Assembly (NCBI RefSeq): GCF_014217565.1
Contig: NZ_CP043661.1
Location: 4,340,001 to 4,404,000, forward strand
DNA: 64,000 nucleotides
Origin: Kribbella qitaiheensis
GTDB lineage: Bacteria > Actinomycetota > Actinomycetes > Propionibacteriales > Kribbellaceae
Reading direction: 5' to 3'
Positions 1-8,135 of this stretch are shown here, one piece after another. Each line of letters starts with the position of its first letter. Position 1 is the stretch's first letter. The notes under the pieces were generated by a model. That model was given only the letters and a program-made list of their open reading frames with translations. It had not been told where the DNA came from and searched no databases. Position numbers and translations under genes: made by a program.

Positions 1-196
1 CCTGCGGGCCGCCGGCGGCCCGCACCGTGAACGTCCCGTTGCCACCGCCGGAGAATCCTTCGCCCATGTACTCCGCGAGCGGGCTCTTGTCGTCACTCTC
101 CACCGGTTTCTTGTCGGCTGCGGGACCGTTGACGATCCCGCAGCCGGCCAGTGCCAGTACGGCGACCAGCGCGAGTGCCTTGCGTGAGTTCTTCAT
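1..196 (-). CDS. Putative secreted lipoprotein, N-terminal part (runs off the left edge)
   Basis: Read on the minus strand from an ATG at 194-196, the first 65 codons are open to the window edge. The peptide begins MKNSRKALALVAVLALAGC: a short basic n-region, a hydrophobic core and a lipobox LAGC with the cysteine at residue 19. This is the classic signal-peptidase II pattern, so the mature protein should be lipid-anchored outside the membrane. The following residues are polar and Asp/Lys/Gly-rich, as in a lipoprotein linker. No domain is visible in the available part. It is divergent from the two-component system that starts at 309, so it could be that system's target or sensor partner; this is inference from position only. 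Confidence 0.7.
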   Translation of the reverse strand, partial: MKNSRKALALVAVLALAGCGIVNGPAADKKPVESDDKSPLAEYMGEGFSGGGNGTFTVRAAGGPQ

Positions 197-308
197 GAGG
201 TGGAGCGTGGTCGCGGGGCCGTGAAGAACCTGTGAAGGACTGATCAGCGCCCGATGCTCTCAGCTGATCTTCATCGAAATCTCATCAAGTTCGGCGACAG
301 TGTTGACC

Positions 309-1022
309 ATGCCAGCCCGGATCCTCGTCGCCGAAGACGACCGTAAGCAGGCGGAGCTGATCCGGCGCTACCTCGAGCGGGAGGGCCACCTGACCATCGT
401 CGTGCACGACGGACGGGCCGCCATCGACGAGGCCCGCCGGCGCAGCCCCGATCTGCTCGTCCTCGACGTGATGATGCCCAAGGTGGACGGCCTGGACGTC
501 TGCCGCGTACTACGGGCCGACGGTGCTGGTGACAGGGATGTCCCCATCATCATGCTGACCGCGCGCTCCACCGAGGACGACCTGCTGCTCGGCCTCGACC
601 TGGGCGCGGACGACTACCTCACCAAGCCGTACAACCCGCGCGAGCTGGTCGCCCGGGTCCGGACCGTACTGCGGCGGACGCGCAGCCGGGCCGAGGGTGA
701 GATCTACCGTGCCGGAGCACTGGAGATCGACCCGGTCCGGCACGAGGTGCTGCTGGCCGGGGAGCTGGTCGACGTCACCCCCGCCGAGTTCAAGATCCTG
801 GCCTGCCTGGCCGCCTCGCCGGGTCGCGCGTTCTCGCGGCAGCAGTTGCTGGAGCACGCGTTCGGCTTCGACCACTTCGTGTTCGACCGGACCATCGACG
901 TGCACGTGATGAACCTGCGCAAGAAGATCGAGCCGGAACCAGGCAGCCCGGCGTACCTGCGGACCGTGTACGGCGTGGGCTACAAGCTGGCCGACAAGGT
1001 GGTGACCTCGGATGCGTCGTAG
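309..1022 (+). CDS. OmpR/PhoB-family DNA-binding response regulator
   Basis: The protein has an N-terminal receiver domain (about residues 1-120) and a C-terminal winged-helix DNA-binding domain (about 135-232). The acidic pocket is EDD near residue 8, the phospho-acceptor is Asp53 in LVLDVMMP, and the conserved Thr and Lys appear in MLTAR and LTKPYN. The C-terminal VDVTPAEFKILACL and RTIDVHVMNLRKKI segments are typical OmpR features. I prefer ATG 309 over the in-frame GTG at 300 because homologues begin M-x-x-x-ILVxEDD. The gene overlaps the downstream histidine kinase by 11 bases, so the two are almost certainly translated together as a cognate pair. Confidence 0.93.
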   Translation: MPARILVAEDDRKQAELIRRYLEREGHLTIVVHDGRAAIDEARRRSPDLLVLDVMMPKVDGLDVCRVLRADGAGDRDVPIIMLTARSTEDDLLLGLDLGADDYLTKPYNPRELVARVRTVLRRTRSRAEGEIYRAGALEIDPVRHEVLLAGELVDVTPAEFKILACLAASPGRAFSRQQLLEHAFGFDHFVFDRTIDVHVMNLRKKIEPEPGSPAYLRTVYGVGYKLADKVVTSDAS

Positions 1023-2874
1023 CGTTCTGCTCAGATTCCTCGGGCTCTCGCTGGCGGTGGCCCTCGGCGCGGTGATCGCGACGGCGGTGATCGCCACCTA
1101 CAGCACGTCGGAGAAGTTGCAGGGCGAGCTCGACGAGAGCGCCTCCCAGTTGCAGGTCGACGGCGAGATCTACGGCCGGCTCAGCACCTTCGCCGGGGAC
1201 CACGCGACTTGGTCGGGGGTGGACAAACTCGTTCGCCAGCTGGCCGACCAGACCGGCCGCCGGATTGCACTGATGACTGCCGAAGGGACGACGGTCGTCG
1301 ACTCGGCCCGAGTACTGGGCGCCGGCCCGGACCTCCCTTCGGTGCCGGCGGCAACGATCGACGCGAAGAACGCCGGCCCGGGCAGCGCCGGGATGTTCGT
1401 CGGCGCTGTCTCGGCGACGGCGAGGCAGGGGATCGCCATCGCCAAACCGGCCATGGCCTCGGTCACGCTCGGCTCAGGTGAATGGGGCCTGACCGACGCC
1501 GAGCGCCGCCGGCGGGAGCAGCTGGCGGACCAGGCGGTGGCCTGCTATCGGGCACAGGGCAAAAATGTGACCGTCTCGACCAGTACCGACGGCGGACCCT
1601 CGCTGGCCTACGAAACGACGCAGGCGGGCGGCTACTCGGTGGCGGAGGTTCCGAAGGCGGCCTTCACCGACAACGATCCCTGCATTCCGGACGGCCTGTA
1701 CGCCCCGAGCGCGAAGGCCGTCACGATCAATCAGGACGAGGTTCGCCGGTCGGTCGACTGCCTGACCGCGGCCGGCGAGCCGTACACGACGAGCTCCAGC
1801 AACAAATCCAACGGACTCCCTGTCGTGACCCCGAAGGACCCCGACAACGCGCCGTCCGAGGAGTTCATCAACTGCACGATGCAGGCCCGGTCCGACGCGC
1901 TCGCGCCGTACGTCGCACCGCAGGCGAAGCTCTACCTGGGTGCCAAGAGCACCTTCAATGTTTTCTCCGGTGAAGGACTGCTCCGTACTGCGGCGACCGC
2001 GCTCGGCGTACTCCTGATCGCGGCGCTGGTGATGGTGTTCGCCGGGCGGCGCCTGGTCCGGCCGATCCTGGCCCTGACCGGCGCCGCGCAACGGATGACG
2101 AACGGCGATCACGCGGCCCGGGTCCCGGTGAACGGCCGGGACGAGGTCGCCAGGCTCGGGCACGCGTTCAACGCGATGGCCGAGTCGATCCAGCACCACG
2201 ACGTCCAGCGGAAGGCGATGGTGAGCGACGTCGCGCACGAGCTGCGGACCCCGCTCGCCAACATCAAGGGCTACCTGGTCGCCTCCGAGGACGGGGTGGT
2301 GCCGCTCGACAAGGAGCTGGTGACCTCGCTGCTGGAGGAGGCCGGGCTGCTCGAGCGGCTGGTGGTCGACCTGCAGGACCTCGCGCTCGCCGATGCCGGA
2401 AAGCTGCGGCTGCATCCAGAGCCGCGCGACCTGGCCGATCTCGCCCAGCAGGTGGTCTCGGCACACCGCCCCGCGGCTGACTCGGCAGGCGTCACACTCC
2501 GCGCCGAGGTTTCCGGGGTCGCTCCCGCGATCGTCGACGCCGGCCGGATCCGGCAAGCGTTGGGCAACCTGGTCTCGAACGCGGTCCGCTTCACCGACTC
2601 CGGCGGCCACGTCCTGGTCGGCGTACGGCGAGTCGGCGACAACTACCACCTGACGGTCACCGACAACGGAGCCGGCATAGCGCCCGAGCACCTGCCCTAT
2701 CTCTTCGACCGCTTCTACCGCGCGGAACACTCCCGAAGCCGTACTACGGGTGGCAGTGGTCTCGGGCTGGCGATCACCAAGCACCTGGTCGAGGCGCACC
2801 ACGGCACCATTACGGTGACCAGTACGCCGGACCACGGCTCGACCTTCACCATTCGTGTCCCTGCCCGTCCTTAG
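1012..2874 (+). CDS. Membrane sensor histidine kinase
   Basis: The 620-residue protein starts with a transmembrane helix (about 8-28), followed by a roughly 290-residue extracytoplasmic domain, a second helix (about 325-343), a HAMP linker (RRLVRPILALTGAAQRM), a HisKA domain with the phospho-acceptor His409 in VAHELRTPLANIKGY, and a HATPase domain with N box NLVSNAVRF, DNGAGI, the FDRFYR F box and GGSGLGLAI. The sensor domain is unusually large and contains four cysteines, two of them opening similar short motifs (CYRAQGK, CLTAAGE), which suggests a duplicated disulfide-stabilised fold; I do not recognise it. Its ATG lies inside the end of the response regulator gene. The signal it senses cannot be read from the sequence. 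Confidence 0.92.
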   Translation: MRRSVLLRFLGLSLAVALGAVIATAVIATYSTSEKLQGELDESASQLQVDGEIYGRLSTFAGDHATWSGVDKLVRQLADQTGRRIALMTAEGTTVVDSARVLGAGPDLPSVPAATIDAKNAGPGSAGMFVGAVSATARQGIAIAKPAMASVTLGSGEWGLTDAERRRREQLADQAVACYRAQGKNVTVSTSTDGGPSLAYETTQAGGYSVAEVPKAAFTDNDPCIPDGLYAPSAKAVTINQDEVRRSVDCLTAAGEPYTTSSSNKSNGLPVVTPKDPDNAPSEEFINCTMQARSDALAPYVAPQAKLYLGAKSTFNVFSGEGLLRTAATALGVLLIAALVMVFAGRRLVRPILALTGAAQRMTNGDHAARVPVNGRDEVARLGHAFNAMAESIQHHDVQRKAMVSDVAHELRTPLANIKGYLVASEDGVVPLDKELVTSLLEEAGLLERLVVDLQDLALADAGKLRLHPEPRDLADLAQQVVSAHRPAADSAGVTLRAEVSGVAPAIVDAGRIRQALGNLVSNAVRFTDSGGHVLVGVRRVGDNYHLTVTDNGAGIAPEHLPYLFDRFYRAEHSRSRTTGGSGLGLAITKHLVEAHHGTITVTSTPDHGSTFTIRVPARP

Positions 2875-2884
2875 ACTGTCGGGC

Positions 2885-3301
2885 ATGGCCGGCCGGAAAG
2901 CCCGTGTGGCGGATGTGCACGAAGTCGCGAGCGGGATGCCGCATGTGATCGTGGTGCAGGGTGGCGGGGAGAATCCGGTCTATCAGGTCGGTGGGAAGTC
3001 GTTCGTGTTCTTCCGGACCCGCCGGCCGGACGCCTTCGATCCGGACACCGGTGAGCGGTACGACGATGTGATCGTGATCTGGGTGCCTTCGGAGGAAGAC
3101 AAGCTGGCGCTGGTGTCGGATGACAGCAATCCCTTCTTCACCACGCCGCACTTCGACGGGCATCTGTCGGTGCTGGTCCGGGCGAGCCGGCTCGGTGAAA
3201 TGAGCGCGCAGGAACTCACCGAGGTGATCCAGGACGCCTGGCTCTCCCGCGCCTCGAACCGCCGGGCCAGCGACTGGCTGAAGGAACACCGACTCAGCTG
3301 A
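2885..3301 (+). CDS. MmcQ/YjbR-family protein
   Basis: This 138-residue cytoplasmic protein has the layout of the MmcQ/YjbR (DUF419) family: an N-terminal helix ending in GMPH, the YQVGGKSFVFF strand pair, a substituted loop, FFTTPHFDGHLSVLV and a final helical segment LTEVIQDAWLSRAS. The fold is a double-wing DNA-binding-like fold in solved family members, but its function is not established. The start was placed at ATG 2885; an in-frame start at 2855 would overlap the kinase gene and add ten residues unlike the family. It follows the kinase after 10 bases and may share its transcript. Confidence 0.75.
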   Translation: MAGRKARVADVHEVASGMPHVIVVQGGGENPVYQVGGKSFVFFRTRRPDAFDPDTGERYDDVIVIWVPSEEDKLALVSDDSNPFFTTPHFDGHLSVLVRASRLGEMSAQELTEVIQDAWLSRASNRRASDWLKEHRLS

Positions 3302-3355
3302 GGCGGGCCGCGTCCGCTTGTTCCATACGAGCCGGCCGTACTGCGACACTGAGCC

Positions 3356-4258
3356 GTGAGCACCCCGAACCCACCGGGCCCACCCGGCGAAGGTCAGCCC
3401 GGCCCCAGCGGTCCGCCGCCAGGCTGGCAACCCCCTCCCCAGAACCAGCCGCCGGCCTACGGCCAGCAACCGGGGCATGGGCAGCAACCGGGCTACGGGC
3501 AACAGCCGGGTGCAGGGCAGCCGGGTGCAGGCCAACCGGGCTACGGGCAACAGCCGGGCATCGGGCAGCCGGGCGGTGGGCAGCAGTGGACGGGGTACGA
3601 CCCCAATCGGTATCGGCCGCAGGACCAGAATCCCGATCAGACCCGGGTGTTCGACCCGAACGGGCCTGGTGGCTTCAGTGCCCCGCCCGGGTACCAGCGT
3701 CCGCCGAAGAACCGGGCCGGGCTGTTCATCCTGCTGCTGGTTGTGATGCTGATCGCCGTGCTCGGCATCGGCGGAGTGGTCGCCTCCAACCTGGTCGGCG
3801 ACAAGTCGCCGTCACCGGACACCACCACCGAGCCCGGTGGCCTGGATCCGTCGGACATCCGGACCGAGCTCCCGACCAACTTCCCCACCGAACCGCCGAC
3901 CGAGGATCCCACCCAGGAGCCGACGGCCGAGCCCAGCACGGTGCCGACCTCCGGTGCCGGCAACCTGGCCGGGGCGACCGCGCTGACAAAGAGATTCGTC
4001 GCGGCGCTGAACGCGAACAAGCTGGACGCCGCGGCCGCGATGGGCTGCACGGAGTCCAAGCAACTGCTGCCGCTCCTCTTCAAGGCGATGATCGCGCCGC
4101 CGACGAAGCTGACCGTCGGCGAGGCGCTCGGGCAGAGCGCCATCATCGTCCGCCTCACCGGGACCACCAAGGGCCACAACATCTCCGGCATCGTCCTCGT
4201 CCAGGACCTCGGCGGAGCCCCGCTGTGCGTCCGCGCCATCCAGGTCACCCCGAACTGA
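3356..4258 (+). CDS. Single-pass membrane protein with Pro/Gly/Gln-rich cytoplasmic tail
   Basis: The first 115 or so residues are low-complexity, with repeats built on YGQQPG and GAGQPG, typical of actinobacterial cytoplasmic tails. One transmembrane helix follows at about 121-143 (LFILLLVVMLIAVLGIGGVV). Next is a Pro/Thr/Glu-rich spacer of about 50 residues and a folded C-terminal domain of about 100 residues (ALTKRFVAALNANKLDAAAA onward) with the look of an exported nuclear-transport-factor-like or DUF4878-like domain. That assignment is tentative. Translation starts at GTG 3356. The gene is convergent with the LLM oxidoreductase gene. Confidence 0.75.
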   Translation: MSTPNPPGPPGEGQPGPSGPPPGWQPPPQNQPPAYGQQPGHGQQPGYGQQPGAGQPGAGQPGYGQQPGIGQPGGGQQWTGYDPNRYRPQDQNPDQTRVFDPNGPGGFSAPPGYQRPPKNRAGLFILLLVVMLIAVLGIGGVVASNLVGDKSPSPDTTTEPGGLDPSDIRTELPTNFPTEPPTEDPTQEPTAEPSTVPTSGAGNLAGATALTKRFVAALNANKLDAAAAMGCTESKQLLPLLFKAMIAPPTKLTVGEALGQSAIIVRLTGTTKGHNISGIVLVQDLGGAPLCVRAIQVTPN

Positions 4259-4310
4259 ACCCCGCGAGCCCGCCCGCCTGATCAGCAGGTTGGACTCATC
4301 AGCCGGCCGT

Positions 4311-4337
4311 GCTGATCAGTTGCCCGAGCTGATCAGC
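4311..4337. terminator. Bidirectional hairpin between convergent genes
   Basis: GCTGATCAG at 4311-4319 pairs perfectly with CTGATCAGC at 4329-4337 around a 9-base loop. It lies between the end of the membrane-protein gene (4258) and the stop of the minus-strand oxidoreductase gene (4333), where a shared terminator is expected. A further CTGATCAG copy lies at 4278-4285. There is no T tract, which is common for actinobacterial terminators. Confidence 0.6.
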
Positions 4338-5256
4338 GGACCGGGGCGAGTGCGCGGGCTGTTTCGAGCAGGTCGGTGCCGGTCGGAAGCGCGGCGATGA
4401 TCGGGGTGTCCAGGCCGTTGGCCACATACGCGTCGATCCGCGCCCGGCAGTCGGCGGCCGAACCATGCACGACCAGCTCGTCGATGAGCGAGACCGGGAC
4501 CGCCGCCCACGCGTCGCGCATCTCCTTCATCTGCTCGCCCCGGCCGAGCCAGTCGTGGAAGGCCGCGTACCCCGGGACCGTCAGATAGGTGGCGATCAGA
4601 TACCGGCCGATGTTGCGCGCCATCTCGGTGTCCTCGGTGACGCAGACGAAGATCCGCGCCGCCAGCTCCTTGTCGTCCCCGAGCTCGGCCCGCACCTGCC
4701 GTACGTCGGACGCCGACAACCAGTTGGTGATCGCCCCGTCCGCCTCGCGCGCGGCCAGCCGAAGCATCTGCGGTCGCAACGCGGCGAGCATGATCGCGGG
4801 CGGGATCTCCGGCGCCTTCTCCAGCTTGAACCGCTTGATCGTGAAGCTGTCGAACTCCCCGTCCACCTTCTCCCCGGCGAACGCGGTCCGCAGGAAACGC
4901 AGGACGTCGCGGGTCCGCGCGAGCGGCGGGTCGTACGCGATCCCGTTCCAGCCGGTCACGATCGTCTCCGACGACGCCCCGATCCCCAGCACGAACCGCC
5001 CCGGCGCCAGGTCGGCCAACGCCGCCGCACTCATCGCCAACGCGGCCGGCCCACGCGTATGCACCGGTACGACGGCAGTCCCCAACCGCAACTGCTCGTC
5101 CCACTCGGAGGCGAGCACCAACGGCGTGAACGCATCGGCGCCGGCAACCTCAGCGGACCACAGATCCGTATAGCCGAGGGAAGCCAGCTCGGTGATCAAC
5201 GGGCGATGATCCCGGATCGGAACCCCGGTCAACGGAACGGTCAGACCCCAGCGCAT
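4333..5256 (-). CDS. LLM-class (luciferase-like) F420- or FMN-dependent oxidoreductase
   Basis: The 307-residue protein is a TIM-barrel luciferase-like monooxygenase of the actinobacterial F420-dependent type. Visible landmarks are the N-terminal strand MRWGLTVPLTG, the SLGYTDLWSAEV and LRLGTAVVPVHTRGPAALA segments, GRFVLGIGASS and the C-terminal VVHGSAADCRARIDAYVANG. The cofactor (F420 rather than FMN) is inferred from the family. A strong ribosome site AGGAGG lies just upstream of the ATG, inside the remnant of a short-chain dehydrogenase gene whose TGA overlaps the ATG. It is the last gene of the TetR-controlled operon running leftwards from 9379, so a role in that lipid or alcohol catabolic pathway is likely. 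Confidence 0.82.
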   Translation of the reverse strand: MRWGLTVPLTGVPIRDHRPLITELASLGYTDLWSAEVAGADAFTPLVLASEWDEQLRLGTAVVPVHTRGPAALAMSAAALADLAPGRFVLGIGASSETIVTGWNGIAYDPPLARTRDVLRFLRTAFAGEKVDGEFDSFTIKRFKLEKAPEIPPAIMLAALRPQMLRLAAREADGAITNWLSASDVRQVRAELGDDKELAARIFVCVTEDTEMARNIGRYLIATYLTVPGYAAFHDWLGRGEQMKEMRDAWAAVPVSLIDELVVHGSAADCRARIDAYVANGLDTPIIAALPTGTDLLETARALAPVR

Positions 5257-5453
5257 CAGATCATCCTCCTCAACAGCGAGACCGGCACGACCTTGATCCC
5301 GGGATGCGCCGCGATCAGCTCGTCCTGCAGGGTCTTCAGGCGATCCTCGCGGCGGGCGGTCAGCACCAGGTTGCGCCCCTTGGCGGCGAACTGCCGGGCC
5401 ATCTCCGCACCCAGTCCGGCGCTGGCCCCGGTGATCAGGATGTTGCGTCGCAT
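5256..5453 (-). pseudogene. Truncated short-chain dehydrogenase (N-terminal Rossmann fragment only)
   Basis: The 65-residue open frame opens exactly like an SDR: MRRNILITGASAGLGAEMAR, with the TGxxxGxG dinucleotide motif and the basic TARREDR segment that selects NADP. It then runs IKVVPVSL into the ribosome site of the next gene and stops. Everything after the first two beta-alpha units is missing, including the catalytic Ser-Tyr-Lys. No remainder of an SDR follows in any frame, so this is a real deletion. Its start may be retained because it couples translation to the downstream oxidoreductase. Confidence 0.8.
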
Positions 5454-5462
5454 GAACGAGCC

Positions 5463-6146
5463 CTATCTGTAGGAGAGCATGTCGGTGCCGTCGAGGTGCG
5501 CGTGCTCGTTGTAGCTGATCACCGTCAGGCCGCTGCGACCGGACACGAGCTTCGTGATCGCGGTGTTGATCGTGACCGGGTTCAGCCGCAGCCAGAGCGT
5601 GTCGTCACCGCCGAGCAACCGCCCGGCGATCGCGGCGATCGGGCCGCCAGACGTGAACACGACCGCGGTCTCCCCCTTGCCGAGGCGTTCCGCGGTACGG
5701 CGTGCGGCTTGCTCCGAGCGCTCGCAGAAGGCGGCGAAGCTCTCGGCATAGCCATCACCGTCGCTCAACGTCCATCGCTCGGTCGCGGCGGTGAACATCT
5801 CCTGGAACGCACGGGTCGGGTGCCCGGTCCTGGCCAGGTCGGCCAGCATCACCGCGCGACGCTTGTACGCCGGTTTGTGCGCCACGATCACCTGGTCGTG
5901 GTCGAACTCGTTGAACCCCTCGTCCACCTCCACGCCGGCTTTGAGTCCGGCCGCGGCCAGCGCGAGTTCCGCCGTACGGGCATGTCGTTGCATCGCACCC
6001 GTGACGACGAGATCGGGCTTCACTCCACGCTCGGCCAGCGCCTGACCGAGTCGCTCGGACTGTCGCTCACCCAGCGGCGAGAGCCGGTCGTAGTCGCTGC
6101 GGCCGAACGACGCCTGCGCGTGCCGGACCAGGTAGATCGCACCCAT
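5463..6146 (-). CDS. Histidine phosphatase family protein
   Basis: The 227-residue protein has the phosphohistidine-acceptor motif LVRHAQ with His9 at its N terminus, the SPLGERQSERLG segment, VVTGAMQRHARTAELA and the C-terminal VVFTSGGPIAAIAGR (second catalytic region; the usual His is replaced by Ser-Gly-Gly here, as in several subfamilies). This is a phosphoglycerate-mutase-like acid phosphatase fold. It starts one base after the APH-type kinase gene ends, so the two are translated together. A phosphatase next to a small-molecule kinase raises the possibility that it acts on, or edits, the kinase product. Confidence 0.85.
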   Translation of the reverse strand: MGAIYLVRHAQASFGRSDYDRLSPLGERQSERLGQALAERGVKPDLVVTGAMQRHARTAELALAAAGLKAGVEVDEGFNEFDHDQVIVAHKPAYKRRAVMLADLARTGHPTRAFQEMFTAATERWTLSDGDGYAESFAAFCERSEQAARRTAERLGKGETAVVFTSGGPIAAIAGRLLGGDDTLWLRLNPVTINTAITKLVSGRSGLTVISYNEHAHLDGTDMLSYR

Positions 6147-6147
6147 C

Positions 6148-7239
6148 TCAGCCCGCCTTGCGGATGATCCGGCGGCAGCGGCGCTCGAGCAGGTTGACCG
6201 GCAGCCACAGGGTCTTGAAGCGGGGATTCCTGGTCTGCTTGTGGTGGTAGCGGTAGTAGATCTGCTGGCAGATCACGGCCAGCCGGAACAGCCCGTAGAC
6301 CTCGTAGAAGGCCCAGTTCGCCGGCTTGAGGCCGGTCTTCTCCGCGTAGTACTGGACGATCTCGTCCCGGCCGATCATCCCCGGCACGTCGGACGGCTGC
6401 ATCTTGAAGCGCCGGAACGCCCAGTCGTCGTCGGCCTGGACCCAGTACGCGAGCGCGCTGCCGAGATCCATCAGCGGATCCCCGAGCGTCGCCAGCTCCC
6501 AGTCGAGCACGCCGGCGACGCGGAGTGGATCGTCCGGATCGAGTACGACGTTGTCCAGGCGGAAGTCGTTGTGGATAACGCAGGTCGCTACGTCGGCCGG
6601 CTGGTTCGCGGCGAGCCAGCTCATCACCTTCTCGAAGCTGGGCACGTTCCACGTCTTCGCCTTGCGGTAGCGACCGGTCCAACCGGAGATCTGGCGTTCG
6701 ACGTACCCGGCGCCGCGGCCGAGATCGGTGAGGCCGGCCGCGTCGGGGTCCACCTGGTGCAGGTCGATCAGCGTGTCGATCAAGGTGTGACCCAGCTGCC
6801 GGGTCTGGTTGGGAGTGAGATCGACGCCGAGCTCGGACCGGCGCGGGATGGTGCCGGCGATCCGCTCCATCACGTAGAACTCGGAGCCCAGTACGGCGTT
6901 GTCGTTGCAGTGGGCAACCATTTTCGGCACGTACGGGAAGACCGGTGCGAGCGCGGCCTGGATCCGGTACTCGCGGCCCATGTCGTGCGCGCTCTTCGCC
7001 TTCGTCCCGGCCGGTGGCCGGCGCAGGATCAGGTCGCGATCGGTGTACCGGAGCAGGTAGGTGAGGTTGGAGGCACCACCGGAGAACTGCTTGACCTCCG
7101 GCGGACCGGTGGGCAACTCGGTCCGCGTCCGGAGCCAGGCGTCGACCGCGGGAACGTCGAAAGCGTCCTCCTCGCGGACTTCGCGCGCGCCGGCCGGCGC
7201 CTCGCCGCCGCTCTCGTTCGCCGCCAACGGACCCGTCAC
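6148..7239 (-). CDS. APH-family phosphotransferase, ACAD10/11-kinase-like
   Basis: The 363-residue protein is an aminoglycoside-phosphotransferase-like kinase: a glycine-containing N-lobe loop FSGGASNLTYLL, an ATP-anchoring strand LILRRPP, the catalytic loop VIHNDFRLDNVVLD with Asp225, and the metal-binding LDWELATLGDPLMDLG. The sequence style matches the kinase half of ACAD10/ACAD11 and LvaA-type proteins rather than antibiotic kinases. GTG 7239 is chosen because it overlaps the SDR stop (GTGA) and restores the proper N terminus. Neighbouring SDR and acyl-CoA dehydrogenase genes support a role in phosphorylating a hydroxyacyl-CoA before elimination; this is inference from known ACAD10/11 and levulinate pathways. 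Confidence 0.85.
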   Translation of the reverse strand: MTGPLAANESGGEAPAGAREVREEDAFDVPAVDAWLRTRTELPTGPPEVKQFSGGASNLTYLLRYTDRDLILRRPPAGTKAKSAHDMGREYRIQAALAPVFPYVPKMVAHCNDNAVLGSEFYVMERIAGTIPRRSELGVDLTPNQTRQLGHTLIDTLIDLHQVDPDAAGLTDLGRGAGYVERQISGWTGRYRKAKTWNVPSFEKVMSWLAANQPADVATCVIHNDFRLDNVVLDPDDPLRVAGVLDWELATLGDPLMDLGSALAYWVQADDDWAFRRFKMQPSDVPGMIGRDEIVQYYAEKTGLKPANWAFYEVYGLFRLAVICQQIYYRYHHKQTRNPRFKTLWLPVNLLERRCRRIIRKAG

Positions 7240-8135
7240 CGCTCCCCGGCCGTCGGCACCGCTCCCGCACCCGCCGACTCGGCGCCGGTCGATCCCGTGC
7301 CCGTCGATCCGGCGCCCTTCGACCCAGCTGCCTTGAAGCCGGCTGTCTTGGCGCCGGCTGCTTCGGCGCGCTCGCGGGCGCGGGTGGCGACCTTGCGCAT
7401 CTGGCGGTCGTACAGCGGTCGGGCGAAGCGCTTGGTCCGCCAGGCGAGCAGGGCCGGCCGGTCCGGGATGATCAGGAACTGCCGCTTCTTCACCCCGGCG
7501 ACCACCTTGGCCGCGATCTCGTCCGCGGTCCGCGGCGACTTCTCGATCAGCCGCCGCGCGGTGGCGCCCATCTCGGTGTCGTCGCCCTGGATCGAGTCCG
7601 CCAGGTTGGTCTTGAAGAACGACGGGCAGATCACCGACACGCTCACGCCGTACGGGCTCAACTCGTGCGAAAGCGTCTCGGACAGCGCGACGACGCCCGC
7701 CTTCACCGTGTTGTACGAGCTCATCATCGGCGGATGCACGAGGCCGGCGGCGGAAGCGGTGTTGACGATCTGGCCGGAGCCCTGCCGCTTGAACATCGGC
7801 GTGAACGCGCGGCAACCGCGGACCACACCCATCAGATTGATGTCGACGACCCGGTCCCACTCGGCCAGCGACTCGACGTCGATCCGCCCACCGGTGGCGA
7901 TCCCGGCGTTGTTCACCAGGATGTCGAGGCCACCCCAGTTCTCCTCGCACCAGGCGACGGCCGCGTCCCAGTCGGCGGCATCGCGCACATTCAGCTGCCG
8001 GTACTCCGTGGCGCCGTGCCCAGTGACCTCAGCGGCGACGTCCGTGCTCAGCACCTTGTGGCCGTCGGCAACGAATCGCTGGACCAGGGCGGCACCCAGA
8101 CCGCTGGCGCCACCGGTGACGAGAACCCTGCTCAC
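7236..8135 (-). CDS. SDR family NAD(P)-dependent oxidoreductase
   Basis: The 299-residue protein has a complete classical SDR core: TGGASGLG cofactor motif (about residues 7-14), an acidic residue after beta-2 in LSTDVAAE favouring NAD, NNAGIA, and the active-site YxxxK with Tyr141 and Lys145. After the core there is a basic RTKRFARPLYDRQM segment and a 35-residue low-complexity Ala/Gly/Ser/Thr tail (AGSKGAGSTGTGSTGAES). The GTG start overlaps the acyl-CoA dehydrogenase stop and its own stop overlaps the kinase start, so all three are translationally coupled. It probably reduces or oxidises a keto/hydroxyacyl substrate of the same pathway. Confidence 0.88.
   Translation of the reverse strand: MSRVLVTGGASGLGAALVQRFVADGHKVLSTDVAAEVTGHGATEYRQLNVRDAADWDAAVAWCEENWGGLDILVNNAGIATGGRIDVESLAEWDRVVDINLMGVVRGCRAFTPMFKRQGSGQIVNTASAAGLVHPPMMSSYNTVKAGVVALSETLSHELSPYGVSVSVICPSFFKTNLADSIQGDDTEMGATARRLIEKSPRTADEIAAKVVAGVKKRQFLIIPDRPALLAWRTKRFARPLYDRQMRKVATRARERAEAAGAKTAGFKAAGSKGAGSTGTGSTGAESAGAGAVPTAGER

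Noticed and set aside
1474..2886. Minus-strand 470-codon frame opposite the histidine kinase
   Set aside because: Antisense shadow; the plus-strand frame has all kinase motifs.
5256..5453. Explaining the truncated SDR by the same one-base C error seen in other genes
   Set aside because: No SDR continuation exists in any frame downstream; the sequence passes directly into the oxidoreductase gene.
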